Of a stretch of DNA of 64,000 nucleotides, positions 20,924-30,394 are shown in pieces. The position numbers and the translations under genes were made by a program. The notes under the pieces are model-generated. The model saw only the letters and a list, made by a program, of their open reading frames with translations, made no database searches and was not told the DNA's origin. Numbering within the stretch: the stretch's first letter is position 1; each line of letters begins with the position of its first letter. Source of the stretch: Rahnella laticis (GTDB lineage: Bacteria > Pseudomonadota > Gammaproteobacteria > Enterobacterales > Enterobacteriaceae); NCBI RefSeq assembly GCF_015644585.1, contig NZ_JADOBI010000004.1:310001-374000 (forward strand), written 5' to 3'.

Positions 20924-21889
20924 ATGAGTAAACCGATTCAGATGGAACGCGGCGTTAAATACCGCGATGCAGATAAGATGGCGTTAATCCCGGTGAAAAC
21001 CGTGGTCAGTGACCGGCAGGAAATGTTACGTAAGCCGGCATGGATGAAAATCAAGTTGCCTGCGGACTCAACGAAAATTCAGGGCATTAAATCCGCACTG
21101 CGCAAGAATGGCCTTCACTCCGTTTGTGAAGAAGCCGCATGCCCGAACCTTTCAGAGTGCTTCAACCACGGCACCGCGACCTTCATGATCCTCGGCGCAA
21201 TCTGTACCCGCCGCTGCCCGTTCTGCGACGTGGCACACGGTCGTCCGACCGCGCCGGATACCAATGAGCCGGAAAAACTGGCACAAACCATCGCGGATAT
21301 GGGATTGCGTTACGTCGTCATCACCTCGGTTGACCGTGATGATTTACGTGACGGCGGCGCGCAGCACTTTGCCGACTGTATCACGGCGATCCGCGCTAAA
21401 AATCCGACCATCAAAATCGAGACACTGGTACCCGATTTCCGTGGCCGTATGGATCGCGCGCTGGATATTCTCAACGCCAGTCCGCCGGATGTGTTTAACC
21501 ACAACCTGGAAAACGTGCCGCGTGTTTACCGTCAGGTTCGTCCGGGCGCTAACTACGAATGGTCACTGACACTGCTGCAACGTTTCAAAGAAGCGCATCC
21601 GGAAATCCCAACCAAATCAGGCCTGATGGTCGGTCTGGGTGAGACAAACGAAGAAATCATCGAAGTGATGCGTGACCTGCGCCGCCACGGCGTCACCATG
21701 CTGACGCTGGGTCAGTATCTGCAACCCAGCCGTCACCACCTGCCGGTGCAGCGTTACGTCAGCCCGGAAGAGTTTGACCAGATGAAAGAAGCGGCGATGG
21801 AAATGGGCTTCACGCACGCCGCCTGTGGTCCGTTCGTGCGTTCGTCTTATCACGCCGATCTGCAAGCCAAAGGGTTAGAAGTGAAGTAA
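20924..21889 (+). CDS. lipA: Lipoyl synthase
   Basis: LipA is the radical-SAM enzyme that inserts two sulfur atoms into octanoyl groups on lipoyl domains. It has 321 residues, as in E. coli. The auxiliary cluster motif ([12 protein letters not shown]) and the radical-SAM motif CTRRCPFC are both complete, and the C-terminal serine ligand region [11 protein letters not shown] is present. It is followed by a strong bidirectional terminator. Confidence 0.98.
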   Translation: MSKPIQMERGVKYRDADKMALIPVKTVVSDRQEMLRKPAWMKIKLPADSTKIQGIKSALRKNGLHSVCEEAACPNLSECFNHGTATFMILGAICTRRCPFCDVAHGRPTAPDTNEPEKLAQTIADMGLRYVVITSVDRDDLRDGGAQHFADCITAIRAKNPTIKIETLVPDFRGRMDRALDILNASPPDVFNHNLENVPRVYRQVRPGANYEWSLTLLQRFKEAHPEIPTKSGLMVGLGETNEEIIEVMRDLRRHGVTMLTLGQYLQPSRHHLPVQRYVSPEEFDQMKEAAMEMGFTHAACGPFVRSSYHADLQAKGLEVK

Positions 21890-21919
21890 TATCTCGTTAC
21901 TTCTTGATGCCCAAAATGC

Positions 21920-21951
21920 AAAAAAGGTTGTTCGCAAGAACAACCTTTTTT
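21920..21951. terminator. Bidirectional terminator between lipA and tatE
   Basis: AAAAAGGTTGTTC and GAACAACCTTTTT pair around a GCAA tetraloop, with A- and T-runs on the two sides, giving an intrinsic terminator for both convergent genes. Confidence 0.92.
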
Positions 21952-21991
21952 AATGCCCGAAATGTGTAACCGGAGAAAATTTCGTAAAAAC

Positions 21992-22195
21992 TCAGTCTTT
22001 GTGTTCTACACGTTCGGCTGGTTTTTCTTCGGCAGTGGTTTTTTCAGCAGGTGCCGGATCATCATTCATGGCTTTCTTGAAGCCACGCAGTGCAGCACCG
22101 AGGTCACCGCCCAGAGAACGCAGTTTGCTGGTACCGAACAACAGAACGATCAGCACGCCGACCACCAACAATTTAGTAATACTTAGACCTTCCAT
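21992..22195 (-). CDS. tatE: Sec-independent translocase subunit TatE
   Basis: TatE is a small TatA paralogue in the twin-arginine export system. It has 67 residues, as in E. coli. A single N-terminal membrane helix ([20 protein letters not shown]) is followed by the amphipathic helix [16 protein letters not shown] and a charged tail. The gene is convergent with lipA, its usual place. A 257-base gap with an inverted repeat (TTATGAGC, 22334-22341 and 22353-22360) separates it from the next gene. Confidence 0.95.
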   Translation of the reverse strand: MEGLSITKLLVVGVLIVLLFGTSKLRSLGGDLGAALRGFKKAMNDDPAPAEKTTAEEKPAERVEHKD

Positions 22196-22452
22196 ACATA
22201 CCTTCTTTACACTGAGTGCTGGAATACAGCAGTGACAATTTGCCGTTATTAACGGCCATTCGCGACGTTAATACAACCCGAAAATGTAACAGAACGGATC
22301 CAGAACTGTGCGCATTGTGACCAGAGTAAGCTATTATGAGCTTGAATAGCACGCTCATAAAGTCTTTCAGTTTTTAAAATCTGTAAAACACCTTCAAATT
22401 TAATTTCGACCAGATTATTAGCCCGGGTTAACTGACCCTGTAATGAGAACCG

Positions 22453-23517
22453 ATGCCGAAAAAGCTTCATACGACTCTGGTTAACGATACTCATCATTCC
22501 GGAATACGTTTTGCCAAAAGGACTTATTTGCCCCGCATCGTCGGGCTGGGAACGGGCAGTTTTTGTGTCGGCTCGGTGATGATTGAGCACACAACGCCCG
22601 TCTGGCTCTGGCTGTTGCTGTTTTTAAACGGATTCATCTGGCCGCACATTGCCTACTGGAAAGCAAAACGTTCGGCAACCCCGTTTAACAGTGAAATCAA
22701 CAACCTGAAGGCCGACGCGATTTTTGGCGGCATCTGGATTGCGATGATGGGCTTCAACGCCCTGCCCTCCGCCACCATTTTTGCCATGATGGGCATGAAT
22801 AATATCTCCGCAGGCGGCCAGCGGTTATTCTTCCGGTGCGTTATCGCGCAAATCACGGTTGCCATTGCGCTGCTGCTTGTCGCCGATATCCCCTTCATGC
22901 CCGAAACCACACCGTTCCAGCTTTATCTCTGCCTGCCAATGATCATGATTTACCCGATTTTTCTCGGCAACGTCACCTACCGCACATCGCGAAAACTGGC
23001 CGAACATAAACAGGCCATCATGCAAATCAGCGTGCGCGACGGGCTGACCGGGCTGTACAACCGTCGCCACTGGGAATCGCTGCTTAACACCGAGCTGGAA
23101 AGCTTCCGCCGTTACCGGCATAAAACCACGCTGGTGCTGATCGACATCGATCACTTCAAGGCCATTAACGACAATTACGGGCATAGCGTCGGCGATCAGG
23201 CCATTATTCTGCTGGCGCAGGAACTACAGCACACAATGCGCGCCGCCGATATTATCGGCCGGTTTGGTGGTGATGAGTTCGCCGCTATTTTGCCGCACAG
23301 CACGCAGCTACAGGCCCGGCGCGCGATAGAACGTTTGCAAAGCCGGCTCGATAACAGCCTGTTTCCGCAACATCCTGACCTGAGGATCCACATCAGCGCG
23401 GGTATTGCTGAATGTGATGACGTTCAGGAAACCGCGACACACTGGCTGAATGCCGCTGACCACGCATTGTATGAAGCCAAAAAAAACGGGCGGAACCGGG
23501 TGGAAACGGCAAGTTAA
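22453..23517 (+). CDS. MASE2-GGDEF diguanylate cyclase (DgcC/AdrA-like)
   Basis: This 354-residue membrane protein should make cyclic di-GMP. The N-terminal 180 residues are a MASE2 sensor domain with several membrane helices (GFIWPHIAYW, NNLKADAIFGGIW), similar to E. coli DgcC/AdrA, which controls cellulose. The GGDEF domain looks active: LIDIDHFKAINDNYGH carries the metal-binding aspartate, GGDEF is at residues 272-276, and the product-inhibition I-site R263-AA-D266 is present. It interrupts the ancestral tatE-ybeM order. Orthology with dgcC is likely but not proven, so no symbol is given. Confidence 0.9.
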   Translation: MPKKLHTTLVNDTHHSGIRFAKRTYLPRIVGLGTGSFCVGSVMIEHTTPVWLWLLLFLNGFIWPHIAYWKAKRSATPFNSEINNLKADAIFGGIWIAMMGFNALPSATIFAMMGMNNISAGGQRLFFRCVIAQITVAIALLLVADIPFMPETTPFQLYLCLPMIMIYPIFLGNVTYRTSRKLAEHKQAIMQISVRDGLTGLYNRRHWESLLNTELESFRRYRHKTTLVLIDIDHFKAINDNYGHSVGDQAIILLAQELQHTMRAADIIGRFGGDEFAAILPHSTQLQARRAIERLQSRLDNSLFPQHPDLRIHISAGIAECDDVQETATHWLNAADHALYEAKKNGRNRVETAS

Positions 23518-23566
23518 ACTTGCCCGGTTCCCGGTTTCAGCCCGTCTGGTTTTCCTGCTTTAAGCG

Positions 23567-24364
23567 TCAGATAAAACGGCTGAGAAACGCCTGCGTACGC
23601 GGATGCTGCGGATTGACCAGCACTTCATCCGCCGCGCCCTGCTCGACAACATAACCGCGATCCATAAAGACCACCCGGTCAGCCGCTTCTTTCGCAAACC
23701 CAATCTCATGCGTGACCACAATCATGGTCAGCCCCTGCTGCGCCAGATCACGCATCGTCGCCAGCACTTCCCCCACCAGTTCAGGGTCGAGCGCCGACGT
23801 CGGCTCATCAAACAACATCAGTTTCGGCTTCACCGCCAGCGCGCGGGCAATCGCCACACGCTGCTGCTGACCACCAGAAAGATGACGCGGATAAGCATCC
23901 GCTTTGTCGCTCAGCCCGACTTTCTGCAACAACTCACGGGCATATTTTTCGGCCTCATGGCGGCTTTCCTTATGCACACCGACCGGCGCTTCAATGATAT
24001 TTTGCAAAACGGTCATGTGCGGATACAGGTTAAATTGCTGGAACACCATCCCGATATCACGGCGCTGGCGCGCAATCGCCCGTTCGGACAATTTATGCAA
24101 CCTGTCGCCACGCAGCTCGTAACCAATTTGCTCGCCGCCCACCATGATTGAGCCACGATCGATATCTTCCAGATGGTTAATACAACGCAGGAACGTGGAT
24201 TTTCCGGACCCGGAAGGCCCCAAAATCACCACCACCTCGCTGGGTTTGACATCCAGATCAATGCCTTTCAGCACTTCGTTATCGCCATAGCTTTTATGTA
24301 CATTACGGGCAACAACCAGAGATGCCGTTTCGGATGACTGAGCGTCGGCAGAAAGTTGACTCAT
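23567..24364 (-). CDS. Polar amino-acid-type ABC transporter, ATP-binding protein
   Basis: This 265-residue ATPase is of the GlnQ/HisP class. Walker [10 protein letters not shown], signature LSGGQQQR and Walker [13 protein letters not shown] are intact, and the spacing is typical of amino-acid importers. Its start overlaps the upstream permease gene (ATGA), so it is the last gene of the binding protein-permease-ATPase operon read on the minus strand. The substrate cannot be read from the sequence. Confidence 0.93.
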   Translation of the reverse strand: MSQLSADAQSSETASLVVARNVHKSYGDNEVLKGIDLDVKPSEVVVILGPSGSGKSTFLRCINHLEDIDRGSIMVGGEQIGYELRGDRLHKLSERAIARQRRDIGMVFQQFNLYPHMTVLQNIIEAPVGVHKESRHEAEKYARELLQKVGLSDKADAYPRHLSGGQQQRVAIARALAVKPKLMLFDEPTSALDPELVGEVLATMRDLAQQGLTMIVVTHEIGFAKEAADRVVFMDRGYVVEQGAADEVLVNPQHPRTQAFLSRFI

Positions 24365-25344
24365 AAGTCCTCCTTGCGGGCCAGGCCCGGTGGATTCATA
24401 ACAGGAACCGCTTTTTCTTCCGCATTTTCCTGACGACGCTTGGCGCTCGCCACCGTGCGGCGTGTCCCACGGGAATAATAACGTTCAATCGCCGACTGGC
24501 CGAGGTTCAGCACTGAGGTGATCAGCAGGTACCAGACCACCGCCACCATCAGCATCGGCACCACTTCAAAGGTGCGGTTGTAAATGGTTTGCACCGAGTA
24601 CAGTAAATCGCCCATCGCGATCACGCTGACCAGCGATGTCGCTTTGATCATACTGATCAGCTGGTTACCCGTTGGCGGAATGATCGAACGCATCGCCTGT
24701 GGAATGATAATCCGGCGCAGCGCACGGCCACGGCTCATCCCGAAGGCCTGCGCCGTTTCGGCCTGTCCGTTATCAACCGACAGCAAACCGGCACGAATGA
24801 TTTCCGCCATATACGCCGCTTCATTCAACGCCAGACCGGCAATCGCCGCCGTCAGCGGGGTGATCAGATCATTGGTATTCCAGCTCATGTATTCCGGCCC
24901 AAACGGGATGCCGATCACCACGCGTGGGAACAACGTCGACATGTTGTACCAGAATAAAAGCTGCACCAGCAGCGGTGTACCACGGAAAAACCAGATGTAT
25001 AAACCGGCCAGTTTGCGCAGCAACAGGCTGTCAGACAAACGGGCGATCGCCAGCATCAGGCCGATGAACACCCCGATCAACATGGACACCACGGTAAGGC
25101 CGAGCGTAACGCCCAGGCCTTTGATGATCGTCGCTTCCGTGAACCACTGCGCGACCACATGCCATTCGAAATTCGGATTATGCGAAACGGCCCAAATCAC
25201 ATCGGCGGCAATCAGCAGCACGACAATCCACGCAATCCAGCGGCCAATGTTACGTGGCGCATGGGAGAACTCAACGTTACGTCGTGGATCCTGCGTATAG
25301 TCGTCCTTGACTGCCGGCTTTGAACTATACGTTTTATCAGTCAT
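24361..25344 (-). CDS. Polar amino-acid-type ABC transporter permease
   Basis: This 327-residue inner-membrane protein has a long hydrophilic N-terminal extension (about 35 residues) and then the His/Glu/Gln/Arg permease domain with the EAA-type loop (GQAETAQAFGMSRGRALRR). A charged tail of about 35 residues follows (RRQENAEEK). Only one permease gene is present, so the transporter is probably a homodimer. It overlaps both neighbours by 4 bases. Confidence 0.92.
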   Translation of the reverse strand: MTDKTYSSKPAVKDDYTQDPRRNVEFSHAPRNIGRWIAWIVVLLIAADVIWAVSHNPNFEWHVVAQWFTEATIIKGLGVTLGLTVVSMLIGVFIGLMLAIARLSDSLLLRKLAGLYIWFFRGTPLLVQLLFWYNMSTLFPRVVIGIPFGPEYMSWNTNDLITPLTAAIAGLALNEAAYMAEIIRAGLLSVDNGQAETAQAFGMSRGRALRRIIIPQAMRSIIPPTGNQLISMIKATSLVSVIAMGDLLYSVQTIYNRTFEVVPMLMVAVVWYLLITSVLNLGQSAIERYYSRGTRRTVASAKRRQENAEEKAVPVMNPPGLARKEDL

Positions 25345-26249
25345 TTAGGTTGTGCCTTTGCCAGATTGATCCCCGGCGCCTGGATCATGTTGCCTTCCAG
25401 ACCCCATTTTTTCATGATGATGGCATAGGTCCCGTTATCGAACAGTTTCTGATATCCCGCCAGAATAGCGTCACGCACAGGAGAATCCTTCGCGACCACC
25501 GTTCCCTGGAAAATATCGCCAAAACCGTTGGATTTGCCGGTGCCGGTGAGTTCCAGCTGGCCATTCGCTTTTTCAACAAAATAGGTCAGCGGTGCCTGAG
25601 AAGAGAAGAACGCGTCCGAACGGTTAGAACGCACAGCCAGAATCGAGGTAGGCTGGTCAGAGAACGATTGTACGGTAACCGCCGGTTTACCGTCTTTCAC
25701 GCACACTTCAGACTGCTTGCGGATCACCTGTTCGGCAGAACCACCCGCCATGACGGCGATGCGTTTACCGCAGGCATCATCCAGAGAATTGATGTTTTCC
25801 GGGTTGCCTTTGCGCACGCCGAACACGACGTACTCTTTCACAAAATCAATAAAATCATTTTTCGCCTGACGATCCGGGTAATCACCAATCGGGCCGATAC
25901 CCATCTGATAACGCCCTGCCGCCATTCCGCTGAGGATGCCGGATAAACCGCTTACGGAAGCATGCTCAATTTTCACACCCAGCACTTCTGCCAGCGCATG
26001 CGCCAGATCCGCACTCGCACCGTCCAGGCCATTCGCCCCGGTCACGATTTCGTACGGAGGAAACGAGCCGTTGTTCACAGAGGTCATCACACCGGATTTT
26101 TGAATATCCGCAGGTAATTTGGCGTGAATTGCCGGATCCATCGTCTGAGCCGGGATCGCCACCGTTTCAGCAGCAAAGGCATTCATGGACGTTACGGAAA
26201 GTAATGCAGCGGTCAGTGCAGCAGCCTGACGTAATTTTTTTGCCATCAT
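25341..26249 (-). CDS. Amino-acid-type ABC transporter, periplasmic binding protein
   Basis: This 302-residue protein has a signal peptide (KKLRQAAALTAALLSVTSMNA, cleaved after AFA) and a family 3 solute-binding fold (PPYEIVTGANGLDGASADLAHALAEVLG). Two candidate ATGs lie at 26249 and 26246. It heads the transporter operon. The 182-base gap to the amidase gene upstream leaves room for its own promoter. The ligand is unknown; the neighbouring amidase hints at an amide or amino acid derivative. Confidence 0.92.
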   Translation of the reverse strand: MMAKKLRQAAALTAALLSVTSMNAFAAETVAIPAQTMDPAIHAKLPADIQKSGVMTSVNNGSFPPYEIVTGANGLDGASADLAHALAEVLGVKIEHASVSGLSGILSGMAAGRYQMGIGPIGDYPDRQAKNDFIDFVKEYVVFGVRKGNPENINSLDDACGKRIAVMAGGSAEQVIRKQSEVCVKDGKPAVTVQSFSDQPTSILAVRSNRSDAFFSSQAPLTYFVEKANGQLELTGTGKSNGFGDIFQGTVVAKDSPVRDAILAGYQKLFDNGTYAIIMKKWGLEGNMIQAPGINLAKAQPK

Positions 26250-26431
26250 TCTCTTATTCCTCTGTGTAAAAAGTCGGTCTGTGAGTTTATGAATGTTGTG
26301 TATTTATAATGAAAACCTTCCCTGGCTCAGATCTTGTTTAAGTCTTATGAAAAACGAGTTCCCTGGTGAGGCGCTCGGTACTGCTTTATTCACCGGACGG
26401 TGCAGCCGTTGAGGACCGGCTGCGGTCAGGT

Positions 26432-27226
26432 TCAGTCATTGCGCAGTTGCGGCAAACCGAAGCGGCGGTTTGCCAGCACAGGCAATACTTTGCGGGCATG
26501 CGCCAGACGATCTTTGTCCAGCTCAGCAAAAACCAGTGCAGGGGCTTCAGCCGCGCGTGCAATCGCCACGCCCAGCGGATCGACCACCATACTGTTACCG
26601 ATATTACGTTCGCCACATTCGCCGACGGCGACCATATACGTGGTATTTTCCAGCGCACGGGCCGTGACCAGCACTTCCCAATGCATTTCTTTCAGCGGAC
26701 CTTTGACCCACGCAGCCGGCAAGACCAGCACGTCCGCGCCATCCAGTACCAGACGACGCGCCAGCTCCGGGAAACGCACGTCATAGCAGGTCATCAGGCC
26801 GACTTTAAAACCGGCAACCTCCACCAGCGGCGGTACATCGCTGCCCGGCGTGACGTTTTTGGATTCCTGCGAGGAGAACGCATCGTAAAGATGCAGCTTA
26901 CGGTATTCTGAAATGATTTCACCATTTCTGATAGAAATCAGTACGTTCCACGCGCGACCATCGGGTGCAGGCGTATGAACGCTCATCATGGTCGTCATCT
27001 GATTGCCGCGGCTGGCGGCCACCAGCTGACTGACAAAAGGACCATCCAGCGGTTGTGCGGCTTTCAGAACCAGATCCGGATCGGTAATGTCGCGCGCCAG
27101 AATACCTTCCGGCAGCACCAGTAAATCCACGCCTGCTTCAAGAGATTTCGCCATCAGCGAAAGGCAGGTTTCAACGTTGGCTTCCCATTCGCGGGAAACG
27201 GCAAACTGACCTAATGCAACTTTCAT
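26432..27226 (-). CDS. ybeM: Nitrilase-family amidase (deaminated glutathione amidase type)
   Basis: This 264-residue C-N hydrolase is close to E. coli YbeM, which removes the amide from deaminated glutathione. The catalytic triad is E40 (LLVLPEG), K110 (YRKLHLYDAF) and C147 (LMTCYD). In E. coli ybeM lies between tatE and crcB; here it keeps that order but is embedded in a transport cluster, 13 bases after the NMT1-like gene. Either it is the ancestral repair enzyme left in place or it has been recruited to catabolism of an imported amide. Confidence 0.85.
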   Translation of the reverse strand: MKVALGQFAVSREWEANVETCLSLMAKSLEAGVDLLVLPEGILARDITDPDLVLKAAQPLDGPFVSQLVAASRGNQMTTMMSVHTPAPDGRAWNVLISIRNGEIISEYRKLHLYDAFSSQESKNVTPGSDVPPLVEVAGFKVGLMTCYDVRFPELARRLVLDGADVLVLPAAWVKGPLKEMHWEVLVTARALENTTYMVAVGECGERNIGNSMVVDPLGVAIARAAEAPALVFAELDKDRLAHARKVLPVLANRRFGLPQLRND

Positions 27227-27239
27227 TTTTACTCTCCCG

Positions 27240-28202
27240 TCACTTTTGTGTGGCGAACTGAGGGAACAAATCAGCCGGTGTGAGACGCTGCGCCGTCAGC
27301 TTCTGGGCATGCAATTCATGTGCAAAATCGTCGATCATCTTTTTATTGGCGGCGAAACCGTTTGCGTTCCAGTCCGCAGGTAAATCAACCACCGTGCGAC
27401 GTAAGTCGTCCAGCAACCACGGTGTGGTATCGGCATATTTTGCGCGTTTATCCATCCAGATCTGATAAGAACGGTCGATGATTTCACTCAGCGCCTGCGG
27501 CAGCCACGGATGCTCTTCGGCCAGGGCAGGTTTAATCGCCAGCAGGTGAATGCCGGGGATGTAACCCACGCGGTTGAAATAGGCCAGCTCTGCCGCACGG
27601 AAATCAGGCTGGAACTGACGGAAACCGGAATCAGGCTTGAAGAAACCGTCAGGCATGAATGGCGTGAATACGGCGTCCAGCCAGCCTTCCTGCAACAGTT
27701 CCATCATCGGGCGCTCTTCCGGCACCGCTTCAATGCGCCCTTCGCGACCAAATCCGGCCAGACGATCGACAACCGGATGCGATTGCGTCAGACGTCCAAC
27801 GTACCAGTTTGCGTCTTCGATACCGACGCCTTCCAGCGCCAGCAGCGTGCGGGTCCAGGTGTTGCCGGAATCCTGCCAGCCGGTCAGGCCGATGCGCTTG
27901 CCCGCCAGCTGAGAAAGTTCGGTCAGCGGGCTGTCTTCGCGGGTGATGATGCAGCGCTGGCGGAAGCCGCGCATCAGAAAGTGTGGGATCGCCAGCAGAT
28001 CAGATTCACCGCGAGCCCGCCCCTGCGCATAACGGCTGAAAGAGACTTCACCCGCGTCATATTTATCACTGGTCGCCAGGTTATCCACCAGCGTTCCCAC
28101 GCGATCTATCTCGAGATTAAACCCTTCAGGTTTAAGGTCGCCCAACGCCAGCGGCGTAAAATAATCCCAGTCACGAACAGCCAGCCTGATGGTAATCGTC
28201 AC
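27240..28202 (-). CDS. NMT1/THI5-like or Pht5-like periplasmic-binding-fold protein without signal peptide
   Basis: GTG at 28202 was chosen because AAGGGG lies 6 bases before it and the protein then opens TITIRLAVRDWDYFTPLALG, the usual start of this family; ATG starts at 28226 and 28304 are possible but have no good ribosome site. The 320-residue product has the bilobed fold of NMT1-type binding proteins and 4,5-dihydroxyphthalate decarboxylase-like proteins (CIITREDSPLTELSQLAGKR, GLTGWQDSGNTW). No signal peptide is seen, so a cytosolic decarboxylase or sensor role is as likely as transport. It is the first gene of the minus-strand cluster. Confidence 0.7.
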   Translation of the reverse strand: MTITIRLAVRDWDYFTPLALGDLKPEGFNLEIDRVGTLVDNLATSDKYDAGEVSFSRYAQGRARGESDLLAIPHFLMRGFRQRCIITREDSPLTELSQLAGKRIGLTGWQDSGNTWTRTLLALEGVGIEDANWYVGRLTQSHPVVDRLAGFGREGRIEAVPEERPMMELLQEGWLDAVFTPFMPDGFFKPDSGFRQFQPDFRAAELAYFNRVGYIPGIHLLAIKPALAEEHPWLPQALSEIIDRSYQIWMDKRAKYADTTPWLLDDLRRTVVDLPADWNANGFAANKKMIDDFAHELHAQKLTAQRLTPADLFPQFATQK

Positions 28203-28412
28203 ATCTATCCCCTTAAGTGTCAGCATGGTTGATATGCAGAAAGACAACTGTGCGTTAACAAACCTTATCGGAAACGCACCAAATTCTTTTACGAAGGAGA
28301 TCATGTTCAGCGCAATGTGATTATTTTATCGCCTCCGTTGGCTAAGTTTGATACTAATGGCATAAATTAATATGTACAATAGAATCTTTGTTACTGAACA
28401 AAAGGCAAAAAC

Positions 28413-29759
28413 ATGGCAGATAAACCCCTCGAAAAAACGCTGGATGCAGAATGGTTAGCGACACAACTACAGGATCGTTCGATGCGGGGCATTGCAATTG
28501 AAACAGCGGCGATGATCCGTTCCGGCGTCATCGAGATCGGCACGCATCTGCCCGCCGTCCGTGAACTGGCGCAGGCGCTGGGCGTCAGCCCGGCCACGGT
28601 ATCGGCCGCCTGGGGTCAGCTCCGTCGCCAAAAAGTGATTGCCGGGCGAGGCCGCAACGGCGTCTGGGTGTGCGGTGACATGCTGTCACCCCGGCCGGCA
28701 AGGTTTGAAAAAATCGGTAACTTTGGCGAGCATATTATTGCGGATCTGGCGCTGTCATCGCCCGATCCGGCGCTTTTGCCTGATTTGCGAGAAGCCATGC
28801 AGCACGGCGTTGGCGCAGATAATCTGAACAGCTATCAGCGCGAAGCCATCGCGCCTTCTCTGCTGGAGGCCGCGCGTCACGACTGGCCTTACGACGCACC
28901 GGCGTTTATGTCTGCCGACGGCGGATTTGACGGCATGAATCTCACGCTGCAAACCCTGCTGATGCAAGGCTCGGTCGTGGCGATTGAAGACCCTACCGCC
29001 ACGCGTTTGCTCGATATGCTGGATAATCTCGGCGCGCAGGTGATCCCGGTAAAATGCGATGAGTTCGGTCCGACGCCGGAATCACTGAGTCTGGCGTTGT
29101 CCAAAAATCCGTCCGCGTTTATTTATCAGCCGCGTACCCATTCACACTGCGGCCACGCCATGAATGCTGAGCGTTACGCGGAGCTTGCCGAAATTCTCCG
29201 CCACACGAATACGCTGATTATTGAGGATGACGGCATCGGGCAATTATCCCGTTACGCGCCCGTCAGCATGGGCAGCGTATTGCCGGATCGCACGGTACAT
29301 GTCCGTTCGTATTCCAAAGCCTACGGGCCGGATTTACGGCTGGCGGTGATTTCCGGTTCGAAAGATTTAATCAAACAAATCAAATCATTCCGGAATTTCG
29401 GGGCAGGATGGTCGAGCCGTATTTTGCAGGAAGCCCTGGCATGGCTGATCAAAGATTCTAAAACGCAGGAAAGCATTGCCCACGCGAAAGCGGTTTACGC
29501 TCAGCGCCGCAAAGCAATGTCTGACGCCCTGCGCATCCGCGGAGTCAATATCCCGGAACGCGACGGGCTGGCGATGTGGATCCCCGTTCCGTCGGAACAG
29601 TTTGCGCTGGTCACGCTGGCGGCGCGCGGCATTGCTGTTCTGCCCGGCGAGCGCAGCCGCATCGGGCCGGGGCAGTTTATCCGTATCAGCACCAGCCAGA
29701 TTAAACCTGAGAAAGTGGACCTGATTGCCGACGCCATCGTTCTGGCGCTGGGCGCATGA
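28413..29759 (+). CDS. MocR/GabR-type regulator (GntR helix-turn-helix plus aminotransferase domain)
   Basis: This 448-residue protein has a GntR winged helix in the first 85 residues (HLPAVRELAQALGVSPATVS) and an aminotransferase-fold domain after it. The PLP-binding lysine is probably K302 in SYSKAYGPDLRL. Such proteins sense PLP together with an amine or amino acid. It is divergent from the NMT1-like/amidase/ABC cluster across 210 bases, which makes it the likely regulator of that cluster. Confidence 0.88.
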   Translation: MADKPLEKTLDAEWLATQLQDRSMRGIAIETAAMIRSGVIEIGTHLPAVRELAQALGVSPATVSAAWGQLRRQKVIAGRGRNGVWVCGDMLSPRPARFEKIGNFGEHIIADLALSSPDPALLPDLREAMQHGVGADNLNSYQREAIAPSLLEAARHDWPYDAPAFMSADGGFDGMNLTLQTLLMQGSVVAIEDPTATRLLDMLDNLGAQVIPVKCDEFGPTPESLSLALSKNPSAFIYQPRTHSHCGHAMNAERYAELAEILRHTNTLIIEDDGIGQLSRYAPVSMGSVLPDRTVHVRSYSKAYGPDLRLAVISGSKDLIKQIKSFRNFGAGWSSRILQEALAWLIKDSKTQESIAHAKAVYAQRRKAMSDALRIRGVNIPERDGLAMWIPVPSEQFALVTLAARGIAVLPGERSRIGPGQFIRISTSQIKPEKVDLIADAIVLALGA

Positions 29760-29762
29760 TGG

Positions 29763-30194
29763 TCAGCGGGGAGTCAGCTTTTTCATCAGATACTTAGGCG
29801 ATTCTTCATATTCCGCGCGGTCGTAAAACACGTGCGCGCGGACACGGCGCGTATGGCTGTGAACTTCCATCCGGTCACAGCCACGGTCGGCGGCCAGCCT
29901 TTCAGCCTCATCGAGCAATTGTTGCCCGATACCCCCGCCGCGCGATTCACTGCTCACGCATAAATAAGTGATCCGGCAGAATTCACCGGCGAGAGCGATT
30001 TGCGGGATAAAATGCAGCGAAATAAAACCGACGGCGCGGCCTTCGCTCTCGGCTACCCGCAATCGGCTGTCCGGATTGGCGGCCATTGCGACGATCCGCT
30101 CCGCGATCGCTTCCGCCGTATTAGGGTAATCCAGATCACCGAGTAATCCCGCCAGAACCTGCGCGTCGTTCACATCACCTTCTCTGATTAACAT
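29763..30194 (-). CDS. GNAT-family N-acetyltransferase
   Basis: This 143-residue protein has the GNAT fold: an acetyl-CoA loop (SSESRGGGIGQQLLDEAE, a Q/RxxGxG/A-type motif) and the C-terminal HTRRVRAHVFYDRAEYEES strand. It ends 3 bases from the convergent MocR gene. The substrate is unknown. Confidence 0.85.
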   Translation of the reverse strand: MLIREGDVNDAQVLAGLLGDLDYPNTAEAIAERIVAMAANPDSRLRVAESEGRAVGFISLHFIPQIALAGEFCRITYLCVSSESRGGGIGQQLLDEAERLAADRGCDRMEVHSHTRRVRAHVFYDRAEYEESPKYLMKKLTPR

Positions 30195-30276
30195 GGCTAT
30201 TTCCTTGTTAAAATCTGTTTCTTATTCGCGGCTACACAATCGCTATCACACACTGTAAACTTACCGCCTGCAATAT

Positions 30277-30325
30277 GGAGATGACATTCCTCCCAAACCG
30301 CCTTTACCGGCTGATGATGTCTACG
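30277..30325 (+). ncRNA. Fluoride riboswitch (crcB motif)
   Basis: The sequence follows the crcB aptamer: GGAG (30277-30280) can form the pseudoknot with CTCC (30290-30293), GACAT (30283-30287) pairs with ATGTC (30317-30321), a CCCAAAC segment follows, and a short GCC/GGC stem precedes CTGATGATGTCTACG. The order and conserved bases match the structurally solved Thermotoga aptamer. The last five bases (CTACG) can instead pair with CGTAG at 30343-30347, closing a hairpin over CTCGCGAG, a likely switching element. It lies 70 bases upstream of crcB, the fluoride exporter gene. Confidence 0.92.
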
Positions 30326-30394
30326 CAATCTCGCGAGAGGTTCGTAGCGTCGTGCCCGGGCCTTTCTGAATTTCACTTATTTTTAAGGTTTTTT

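Noticed and set aside
27510-28232. Plus-strand frame of 240 codons
   Set aside because: It is antisense to the NMT1-like gene, which has a good ribosome site and family features.
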